Assembly (NCBI GenBank): GCA_009921265.1 | Contig: RFYV01000020.1 | Span: 1 to 47,612 of the forward strand | From: Betaproteobacteria bacterium | GTDB taxonomy: Bacteria; Pseudomonadota; Gammaproteobacteria; Burkholderiales; Burkholderiaceae_C | DNA: 47,612 nucleotides | Direction of reading: 5' to 3' | In this document: positions 37,238 through 43,532 of the stretch, piece by piece | Layout of the letters: every line of letters starts with the position of its first letter | Position numbering within the stretch: the stretch's first letter is position 1 | Made by a program: the position numbers and the translations under genes | The notes under the pieces: generated by a model | Seen by the model: only the letters and a program-made list of their open reading frames with translations | Told to the model about the DNA's origin: nothing | Database searches by the model: none

Positions 37238-37756
37238 TCAAGAATTGGCAGGACGCAAACTGCGCAAATCGGCACGAATGCGTTGGGGTTGACTGAGTAG
37301 TTCAATCAAAACCATGGCGCGCATTTCTCCGTTGGGTTGTTGAAAAATACCTTCTAGACCTTTAAGGGGTCCATCGATAAATTGAACTGCATCACCAGGT
37401 TTGAGTAATTTTTCGACACTGGGTTTTTTGGCTTCTTGCAAAAGCTTCATGATTTCTTCGGGTACCGCAACGGGCAAGTTGCTAAAGGTCACCAAACGAT
37501 GTACGCCTAAGGTTGAACGAATTGGGCCCCAGTGGGTGAGGTTCTTGTCCATTCGCACAAATAAATAACGACTAAACATGGGTTCGGTTACTACATGCAC
37601 GCGACTGTTTCTGACTTTTTCAATATCCATCATGGGCAGCCAAGACTCAAACCCTTGACGCTCTAAATTTTCAAGCGCCCTCGCCTCTTGCTTGGGTTTG
37701 GCGTGAACCACAAACCATTGCAAGTTGGGAAAGGGGGGGGTTAAAAGCGCGCTCAT
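37238..37756 (-). CDS. rfaH: RfaH/NusG-family transcription elongation factor, with a C8 tract near its start
   Basis: This 172-residue protein has the NGN domain (WFVVHAKPKQEARALENLERQ, cited in part as WFVVHAKPKQEARALENL, from residue 14) and a C-terminal KOW-type segment (LKPGDAVQFIDGPLKGLEG near residue 118). It lacks the extra features of housekeeping NusG, and matches RfaH paralogues that bind the paused elongation complex at ops sites and prevent Rho-dependent termination in long surface-polysaccharide operons. Codons 6-8 (ACC CCC CCC) form an eight-C run within a non-conserved 12-residue leader, where slippage would frameshift the gene. uppS follows after two bases. Specialised NusG versus true RfaH cannot be fully separated by eye. 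Confidence 0.87.
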   Translation of the reverse strand: MSALLTPPFPNLQWFVVHAKPKQEARALENLERQGFESWLPMMDIEKVRNSRVHVVTEPMFSRYLFVRMDKNLTHWGPIRSTLGVHRLVTFSNLPVAVPEEIMKLLQEAKKPSVEKLLKPGDAVQFIDGPLKGLEGIFQQPNGEMRAMVLIELLSQPQRIRADLRSLRPANS

Positions 37757-37906
37757 AAAATAGGCAATATTATAATTGTTCGTGTGGTTATTTTTGTACC
37801 CTGCAACTTCAATAGATAAGTATACTAGTAGTCAATTGGCAAAGAACACATTATTAATGCCTAATTTCCACAGTTGACCATACATTTTTTACTATTGGGG
37901 AACGAG
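37757..37906. other. Divergent intergenic region between rfaH and the phasin gene
   Basis: This 150-bp AT-rich region separates two divergent genes. A TATAAT-like sequence lies on the minus strand at 37769-37774 and a TATACT on the plus strand at 37821-37826, but neither has a convincing -35 partner at normal spacing. GGGGAACGAG precedes the phasin ATG as its ribosome site. Confidence 0.4.
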
Positions 37907-38353
37907 ATGAGTAAACAACCCGCTTTTGATCCAAAACAGTTTTCGGACACCATGAAAGAGTCGGCCCAACAAATTTGGCTTGCCGGATTGGGCGCGTTTT
38001 CCAAGGTCCAGCATGAAGGCGGAAAAGTGTTTGAAACCTTGGTCAAAGATGGGCTGTCTATCCAACACAAAACTCAAAAAGCAGCCGAAGAAAAACTGGT
38101 TGAAGCTTCACAACAAATGAGCCAGATGTCGCATCAAATCGCCGAGAAGGCAACGGGCCAATGGGACAAACTCGAAACCATTTTTGAAGACCGAGTGGCC
38201 AGAGCCTTGAGTCGTTTAGGCCACCCCGCTATTGAGGAGTTTCAAACTTTACAAAAACGCATTGAACAACTTGAGTCACAACTTGGCGTTGTTAAGCCCA
38301 AGCGAAAAGCGCCCGCGAAAAAAACCTCGCCCGCTAAAACTATAAAGCGTTAA
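37907..38353 (+). CDS. Phasin-family PHA-granule protein (PhaF/PhaI-like)
   Basis: This 148-residue protein has the phasin helix pattern, with ESAQQIWLAGLGAFSKVQHEGGKVF (in part: QQIWLAGLGAFSKVQHEG) near residue 15 and a long coiled helix rich in Gln/Lys. The C terminus is Lys/Ala/Pro-rich (KPKRKAPAKKTSPAKTIKR), like the DNA-binding tail of PhaF. Phasins coat polyhydroxyalkanoate granules; PhaF also links granules to the nucleoid. The ATG at 37907 is preferred to one 33 bases upstream because of the ribosome site. The TetR gene follows after three bases. Confidence 0.87.
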   Translation: MSKQPAFDPKQFSDTMKESAQQIWLAGLGAFSKVQHEGGKVFETLVKDGLSIQHKTQKAAEEKLVEASQQMSQMSHQIAEKATGQWDKLETIFEDRVARALSRLGHPAIEEFQTLQKRIEQLESQLGVVKPKRKAPAKKTSPAKTIKR

Positions 38354-38356
38354 ATA

Positions 38357-39010
38357 ATGGTTAAAAAAGCGCCCCGTCGCACAGCCGAGCGCATCCTAGA
38401 AGTCACTTTGACGTTATTTAATCGCTATGGTGAACCCAATGTTTCTACCACGCTGATTTCATCTGAGCTCAATATCAGTCCCGGAAATTTGTACTATCAC
38501 TTTCCTGCAAAAGATGAATTGGTCAATGCGCTATTTGATCGATATGAAGTTGAATTGCACCGTTTACTCAGCGCAGCAACCGAAGTGGCCGATATCGAAA
38601 ACGCTTGGTTTTTTATGCACTCCCTGTTTGAGTTGGTATGGCAATACCGTTTTTTATACCGCGATCTCAACGACTTGCTCACTAAAAATAGACGTCTTGA
38701 AACACATGTCAAAGATGCGCTGCTTCACAAAACAAGCGCATTCAAAAGTTTGTTGCAAGGGCTTGAGAGTTCAACCGCTTTAAAAATGGACGCTGACGAG
38801 CGAGAGGCATGCGCCACCCACATGGTTGTTATTCTGACTTGGTGGCTGAGTTTTGAGTACGTCAAAGACCCACGACATGCATTAGAAGATGCGAGCGCTG
38901 TGCGCGCTGTGATGCGTGGCGCGCAAGGCGTGCTGGGATTGTTGTTGCCGTATTTAGAAAGTCCACACAAAGATCATTTGCGTGGACTCTTAAGTGCATA
39001 CAAAAGCTAG
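38357..39010 (+). CDS. TetR-family regulator, PhaD-like
   Basis: This 217-residue TetR regulator starts with a winged-type HTH: RILEVTLTLFNRYGEPNVST, followed by LNISPGNLYYHFPAKDELV (residues 12-55). The GEPNVST and ISPGNLYYHF strings, together with QYRFLYRDLNDLL in the ligand domain, resemble PhaD, the activator of PHA genes in Pseudomonas. Its place three bases after a phasin gene supports a role in PHA-granule gene control. It ends 9 bp from the convergent amidohydrolase gene. The ligand is probably an acyl-CoA type molecule as proposed for PhaD. Confidence 0.84.
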   Translation: MVKKAPRRTAERILEVTLTLFNRYGEPNVSTTLISSELNISPGNLYYHFPAKDELVNALFDRYEVELHRLLSAATEVADIENAWFFMHSLFELVWQYRFLYRDLNDLLTKNRRLETHVKDALLHKTSAFKSLLQGLESSTALKMDADEREACATHMVVILTWWLSFEYVKDPRHALEDASAVRAVMRGAQGVLGLLLPYLESPHKDHLRGLLSAYKS

Positions 39011-39019
39011 TAGCTGAAT

Positions 39020-40210
39020 TTATTTTTTTGAAAAAAACGATTCAACCATTCGCACCCAAACAGTTCCGCCCAACGGAATCAAATCATCGTTGAAATCGTA
39101 ACTGGGGTTGTGCAAGGTGCAGGGGCCAGCACCGTGCCCCATTTCTCGATGAGCGCCTTGTCCATTGCCAATGAAAAAATAAGTGCCTGGCAGTTCTTGT
39201 AAGAAATAAGAAAAGTCTTCTGCCCCCATGGTGGGTTCTTGTTGTTTCACATTTTCTGCACCAACCATTTGAGTTAACACATTCCGCGTAAATGCAGTTT
39301 CGCTTTCGTGATTAATGGTGGATGGGTAATTGCGATGGAATGAAAATTCAACCGTGGCGTCATGTGCGGCACACACATGCTCTGCGATTTTTTTCATGCG
39401 CGACTCTATCATGTCTAGTACATCAGCAGTGAATGTACGCACAGTGCCTTGCAATTCACATGTATTCGCCACTACATTGGTGGCTTGACCCGCATGAATC
39501 ATTGTGACCGATATCACGCCTGCATCTACTGGTTTTTTATTGCGTGTGATGATGGTTTGAAAAGCTTGCACCATCTGACACGCAATTGGCACAGGGTCGA
39601 CTCCGTTGTGTGGAAGCGCTGCATGACTTCCCTTGCCACAAATCGTAATTTTAAATTCATTACTAGACGCCATCACGGGACCTGGGCTGACTGCAAATTG
39701 ACCCACTTGAAGACCTGGCCAGTTGTGAATTCCAAACACCGCATCCATGGGGTATTTTTTAAATAAACCATCTTTGACCATTTCGCGTGCGCCACCACCG
39801 CCTTCTTCAGCGGGTTGAAAAATCAAATAAACAGTACCATCAAAATTTTTATGTTTAGCTAAATGTTGTGCGGCAGCTAACAACATAGTTGTGTGACCAT
39901 CGTGTCCACATGCATGCATCTTGCCCGCATGTTGACTGGCGTGTGCAAAGGTATTGACTTCTTGAATAGGCAATGCATCCATGTCTGCACGCAAACCTAT
40001 AGAGCGGGTTGATGTTCCTGATTTGATGATGCCAACAACACCCGTTGTGCCCATGCCGCGATCAACGGGTATGCCCCATTCGGTCAGTTTTTGTGCGACG
40101 ATATCTGCCGTTCTGAATTCTTGAAAGCAAAGTTCGGGGTGCGAGTGTATGTCTTTTCTAACTGCCGCTAATGTGTTGGCTTGCATGGTGATGTCGTCTA
40201 ATAAATGCAT
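39020..40210 (-). CDS. M20-family amidohydrolase (hippurate hydrolase/aminoacylase-like)
   Basis: This 396-residue metal-dependent amidohydrolase has RADMDALPIQE near residue 77, the metal site HACGHDGHTTMLL near residue 101, PAEEGGGGAREM near residue 135, and the dimerisation domain with GSHAALPHNGVDP. The late PTMGAEDFSYFLQELPG stretch is typical of the HipO/AmhX branch, which hydrolyses N-acyl amino acids and similar amides in the cytoplasm. No signal peptide is visible. It stands apart from the coaX operon, whose end is separated from its start by the 61-bp palindrome. Confidence 0.9.
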   Translation of the reverse strand: MHLLDDITMQANTLAAVRKDIHSHPELCFQEFRTADIVAQKLTEWGIPVDRGMGTTGVVGIIKSGTSTRSIGLRADMDALPIQEVNTFAHASQHAGKMHACGHDGHTTMLLAAAQHLAKHKNFDGTVYLIFQPAEEGGGGAREMVKDGLFKKYPMDAVFGIHNWPGLQVGQFAVSPGPVMASSNEFKITICGKGSHAALPHNGVDPVPIACQMVQAFQTIITRNKKPVDAGVISVTMIHAGQATNVVANTCELQGTVRTFTADVLDMIESRMKKIAEHVCAAHDATVEFSFHRNYPSTINHESETAFTRNVLTQMVGAENVKQQEPTMGAEDFSYFLQELPGTYFFIGNGQGAHREMGHGAGPCTLHNPSYDFNDDLIPLGGTVWVRMVESFFSKK

Positions 40211-40275
40211 TTGTATTCAACCTGTAAAATAGCAACCCTTCCAGTCTATCCGCACTCTATGATCTTTGCCAACAA

Positions 40276-40336
40276 GGGAAATTGGGGTCAGATAACAATT
40301 AATTATGAATTAATTGTTATCTGACCCCAATTTCCC
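40276..40336. repeat. Perfect 61-bp palindrome, dispersed repeat copy 3
   Basis: Two 29-bp arms (40276-40304 and 40308-40336) are exact reverse complements separated by three bases. Each arm holds the TATCTGACCCCAATT core (40280-40294 reversed and 40318-40332) that also occurs at 7599-7613 and 20674-20688. It lies two bases after the coaX stop codon and 65 bp upstream of the amidohydrolase start. It can form a long hairpin or cruciform and may act as a terminator or mRNA 3' stabiliser, though no T run follows. Confidence 0.9.
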
Positions 40337-40338
40337 CA

Positions 40339-41112
40339 TTAACCGAGTCTAGCTTTTGCGACAACTTGCAGGCCCTCGAAGATGAGGCTCTCCGTGAGTT
40401 CAAATTGCACGCTCATACTCGGCGCCATTTTCCAGCCTGCGCCGCCTGCCATGTAGCATAGAGGCTCTTGGTGAAAGTGGGCGCGCACATGCTGAACCAT
40501 TCTTTCGATGGCCCCAGCAATGGCAAAGGTTCCACCACTTGTGAGTGCGTCGCTGGTATTGGTAGGAAAAGTCACCACATCGCCTGTTGGAACATGTAAA
40601 CCCGCCGTTCCTGACTCCAAGGCTTTGAGCATGATGCCGTGTCCAGGAAGAATAAATCCACCCAAAAAATGACCCGTCGGGCTCAATGCCTCTACGGTAA
40701 CGGCCGTTCCAACCATCACCACCACCATGGGCTTGGGTGCGGCGCTTTGGGTTGCTTTTTGCATTCGATTCAATGCGCCAATCATGGCGACCCATCGATC
40801 AGCGCCCAATCGCGTTGGGTGATCGTATCCATTGGTCACTCCCGCTTCAAAGGCAGAAGGCACCACCCATTGCGGAGAAACATCCCAGATCTCTAATTGT
40901 TCTTCGACACGTCGGCGTACCGCCTCACCCGCGACCACGCAACCCAACATGCTATCGGGCGCAGTTAAAGTAGCCCATTCTTTTTCTGCAAGATGGGCAA
41001 TATTTTCTAAAAAAACAGCACCTTGCGCAATCAATCGCGCATTCGGTTGATGATTTTCGTATTGGGCCCACTTCAATCGCGTATTGCCCACGTCGATGGC
41101 TAAAAATATCAT
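40339..41112 (-). CDS. coaX: Type III pantothenate kinase
   Basis: This 257-residue kinase phosphorylates pantothenate in the first step of coenzyme A synthesis. It has the ASKHA-fold P-loop [14 protein letters not shown] at residues 3-16, [11 protein letters not shown] near residue 101 with the catalytic Asp, and [22 protein letters not shown] around residue 130. The late [14 protein letters not shown] and AGGAGWKMA segments fit too. Type III kinases need a monovalent cation and are not inhibited by CoA. It lies three bases after the M20 deacetylase gene at the end of the distal TRAP operon, rather than beside birA as in many relatives. Confidence 0.95.
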   Translation of the reverse strand: MIFLAIDVGNTRLKWAQYENHQPNARLIAQGAVFLENIAHLAEKEWATLTAPDSMLGCVVAGEAVRRRVEEQLEIWDVSPQWVVPSAFEAGVTNGYDHPTRLGADRWVAMIGALNRMQKATQSAAPKPMVVVMVGTAVTVEALSPTGHFLGGFILPGHGIMLKALESGTAGLHVPTGDVVTFPTNTSDALTSGGTFAIAGAIERMVQHVRAHFHQEPLCYMAGGAGWKMAPSMSVQFELTESLIFEGLQVVAKARLG

Positions 41113-41115
41113 GGT

Positions 41116-42444
41116 CTAAGAATGTAACAAACGCCAAGCGGCCAAAGCCATGATTTGAGCTGAATGAACCAGTTCATCAATCTCCACATATTCATCGGGT
41201 TGATGCGCCAAATCCAAAATGCCAGGACCATAGGCAATGCAATCTTTTAAACCAGCGGTGCGAACGATGTGTTTTTGATCGTAAGTACCAGGGCTAGAAA
41301 TAAAACGAGGTTCGCGACCCAATACGCGTGCAATTGCAATTGCAGTGGCTTGCACAACAGGCGCATCTTGCGGTGTTGCTGATGGAATAAAACTCATGAT
41401 GTCGCGAATGCCATAATCAAATCCAGCGCGCGTACGTTTAAGCTCATCGAGCATGTCGATGATTTCTTGTTTAACGCTTTGCAAATCTTCTTCTGCAATG
41501 AATCGTCGATCAAGCACAGCGCGACAATTGTGCGCAACAACGGGGGCAGGCAAATCGCCCGTGGGTTGTCCGAGTGCATCTAAGCTGTAGCGTTGCTGCA
41601 CTTGACCGCCATGGATGCTGTTGATGTTGAGAGTACTCACGCGTGCGCCTGGCGGCTCAACGGGCTCACTGGTTCTTCGTTGCGCCAAGGTGGGCATCAG
41701 TTTGGTTTCGAGAAGATGAATGAACGCGCCCATGTGATTGATGGCACTGACACCCAAAAAAGGCATCGATCCGTGCGCGATGCGTCCGTGTGTTTCAACT
41801 TCTGCCCACCACACACCGCGATGTCCTAAGCAAATGCGATCAACACCCAATGGCTCAGGAATGATGACGTGATGCACTTTGGGTGGCGTGAAAAATCCGC
41901 GATGCGCCAAATAACCAACGCCTGCAAAACCACCCGACTCTTCATCCACGGTGCCGCTGATTTCTAATGCGCCAGCCCAAGGCAAACCAGACTCAATGAT
42001 GGCTTCACAAGCGATGATGCTTGCAGCCAATCCACCTTTCATGTCGCAACTGCCACGACCATAAATCTTGTTATCACTCACGTAGCCGCTGAACGGATCG
42101 ACAGACCATCCACGACCTGCTTCAACCACATCGATGTGACTGTTGAAGTGAACACCAGAACCTTTTGATGCGCCCTCGATGCGAGCCACCACATTGATGC
42201 GTGGATACGCGTCGCTATCACCAGGTGCGCCTTGTGCGCGAATATATGCGACGTCAAAACCTTTGCGCGCCAATCGTTCACCTAAAAAATGTGCGCACGC
42301 TTCATAGGCGTCACCCGGTGGGTTGGTAGTCGGTATGCGAATTAAATCTTGCGTAAGAGCAACCACCTCATCTCGCTTACTTTCAATGCGCGCAATCAAT
42401 CCATCGGTTTGCGCAGGTGTTAATGTAGAATGCAGCGCAGTCAT
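41116..42444 (-). CDS. M20-family deacetylase (ArgE/DapE-like)
   Basis: This 442-residue peptidase-fold enzyme has HFNSHIDVVEAG near residue 99 with the first metal ligand, YGRGSCDMKGGLAASI near residue 127 with the bridging Asp, GTVDEESGGFAG near residue 163 with the catalytic Glu pair, and VIIPEPLG. The lid domain carries GRIAHGSMPFLGVSAI. It fits acetylornithine deacetylase/succinyl-diaminopimelate desuccinylase-family hydrolases acting on N-acyl amino acids, but specificity cannot be set. It starts 8 bp after the CsoR-like gene and lies three bases before coaX. Its place in a TRAP operon favours a catabolic or salvage substrate over arginine synthesis. Confidence 0.88.
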   Translation of the reverse strand: MTALHSTLTPAQTDGLIARIESKRDEVVALTQDLIRIPTTNPPGDAYEACAHFLGERLARKGFDVAYIRAQGAPGDSDAYPRINVVARIEGASKGSGVHFNSHIDVVEAGRGWSVDPFSGYVSDNKIYGRGSCDMKGGLAASIIACEAIIESGLPWAGALEISGTVDEESGGFAGVGYLAHRGFFTPPKVHHVIIPEPLGVDRICLGHRGVWWAEVETHGRIAHGSMPFLGVSAINHMGAFIHLLETKLMPTLAQRRTSEPVEPPGARVSTLNINSIHGGQVQQRYSLDALGQPTGDLPAPVVAHNCRAVLDRRFIAEEDLQSVKQEIIDMLDELKRTRAGFDYGIRDIMSFIPSATPQDAPVVQATAIAIARVLGREPRFISSPGTYDQKHIVRTAGLKDCIAYGPGILDLAHQPDEYVEIDELVHSAQIMALAAWRLLHS

Positions 42445-42452
42445 TTTTTTAT

Positions 42453-42710
42453 TTAAGAAAATTTAGTCAACACCTCGGTCACGTGTTCAACCGGATGATC
42501 GCCTTGCTCAATCATGCCTGCAATCAATGCATAAAAAGATTTGTCGAGTGCTTTGCGCGCGGCACTCATTTGTTGCGAAATTTTGATGGCGTCATCTTCT
42601 TGATCAATGAGCTTTTGCAAGCCTCGCAGTTGACCTTCTACGCGCGCAAGTCTGGCACACAAAGAACGTTTGCGCTCTAAGTCGCGCAAAACCATGGGTT
42701 GATCTGTCAT
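42453..42710 (-). CDS. CsoR/FrmR-fold regulator lacking the usual metal/aldehyde ligands
   Basis: This 85-residue protein has the CsoR-family helical core: RLARVEGQLRGLQKLIDQEDD (in part RVEGQLRGLQKLID, near residue 23), then SAARKALDKSFYALIAGMIEQ. Canonical members have Cys at the start of helix 2 and His/Cys in the second helix for Cu(I), Ni, sulfide or formaldehyde. Here the equivalent of the first Cys is Ala/Ile (DDAIKISQQ), and the His-x3-Cys end is GMIEQGD. Only one Cys is present, near residue 18, plus His in GDHPVEH. It may respond to something else or be a DNA-binding protein without a metal. It lies between the exported FAH protein and the M20 deacetylase. Confidence 0.82.
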   Translation of the reverse strand: MTDQPMVLRDLERKRSLCARLARVEGQLRGLQKLIDQEDDAIKISQQMSAARKALDKSFYALIAGMIEQGDHPVEHVTEVLTKFS

Positions 42711-42727
42711 AGCAAAACCTTCATGGG

Positions 42728-43516
42728 TTAAATAATCCGAACACTTAAATTGGGCAAACCATCGATGTGCATTTCAATCAGGTCTCCACGCACCACAGGT
42801 CCTACATTTTCGGGCGTGCCCGAATAAATAATGTCACCAGGAAAAAGTTCAAACGCCTCAGACAATTTGCTGATTTGCTCTGCAACGGACCAAATCATTT
42901 GATTAAGGTTGGCATTTTGTTTGATTTGTCCGTTGACCTTGAGCCAAATCGCGCCTTGCTTGAAGTGACCTGTTTGCGCCACTTTATGAATGGGGCCAAT
43001 GGGCGCACTGCGATCAAAACTTTTACCGATCTCCCAAGGTTTTTTTTCATCACCTAAAGCGCGTTGCAAATCACGACGCGTCATGTCAAGACCCAAGCTG
43101 TAACCCCACACTAAATCGAGTGCTTGCGCGACAGGAATATTTTTCCCACCTTTGCCCAAACAAGCCACCAGTTCGGCCTCGTAGTGATAGTTTTTAGTGA
43201 GCGTGGGATAGGGGTGGTCTTCTACTTTTCCAATCTGAACGTATTGAATCGCGTCGGTGGGTTTTTGAAAAAAGAAAGGCGGTTCGCGTGTGGGGTCTGA
43301 GCCCATTTCACGCGAGTGCGCCGCGTAGTTGCGTCCAATGCAATAAATGCGACGCACAGGAAACACTTCATCGGAGCCCACAACAGGAATCGTAACGAGC
43401 GCAACATTGAAAGGCGTTTTTGCATTTGCCAATGGCATGGCAGATGCACTGGCAGCGAGGCCGGCACCGACGGCGCCCATGACGGCTGTTTGTTGAAAAA
43501 AATCTCTGCGTTCCAT
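42728..43516 (-). CDS. FAH-family hydrolase with a predicted Tat signal peptide
   Basis: This 262-residue protein begins MERRDFFQQTAVMGAVGAG, with a twin-arginine RRDFF motif, a hydrophobic stretch and an Ala-rich end (ASASAMPLANA) consistent with export through Tat. The remainder is an ordinary FAH-family fold: VFPVRRIYCIGRNYAAHSRE near residue 52, metal ligands in YHYEAELVACLG, the GLDMTRRDLQ loop, and FPGDIIYSGTPENVG. Relatives are normally cytoplasmic hydrolases or decarboxylases of keto acids. The gene lies 16 bp after the TRAP DctM gene, in the same operon. A periplasmic keto-acid or diketone hydrolase is the simple inference. Confidence 0.84.
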   Translation of the reverse strand: MERRDFFQQTAVMGAVGAGLAASASAMPLANAKTPFNVALVTIPVVGSDEVFPVRRIYCIGRNYAAHSREMGSDPTREPPFFFQKPTDAIQYVQIGKVEDHPYPTLTKNYHYEAELVACLGKGGKNIPVAQALDLVWGYSLGLDMTRRDLQRALGDEKKPWEIGKSFDRSAPIGPIHKVAQTGHFKQGAIWLKVNGQIKQNANLNQMIWSVAEQISKLSEAFELFPGDIIYSGTPENVGPVVRGDLIEMHIDGLPNLSVRII

Positions 43517-43532
43517 TTGATTTCCTTTTGCT

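Noticed and set aside
43284..43302. Possible further copy of the GGGGTCAGA element in the exported FAH gene
   Set aside because: It reads GGGGTCTGAG inside a conserved coding motif (MGSDPTREP) and lacks the rest of the core.
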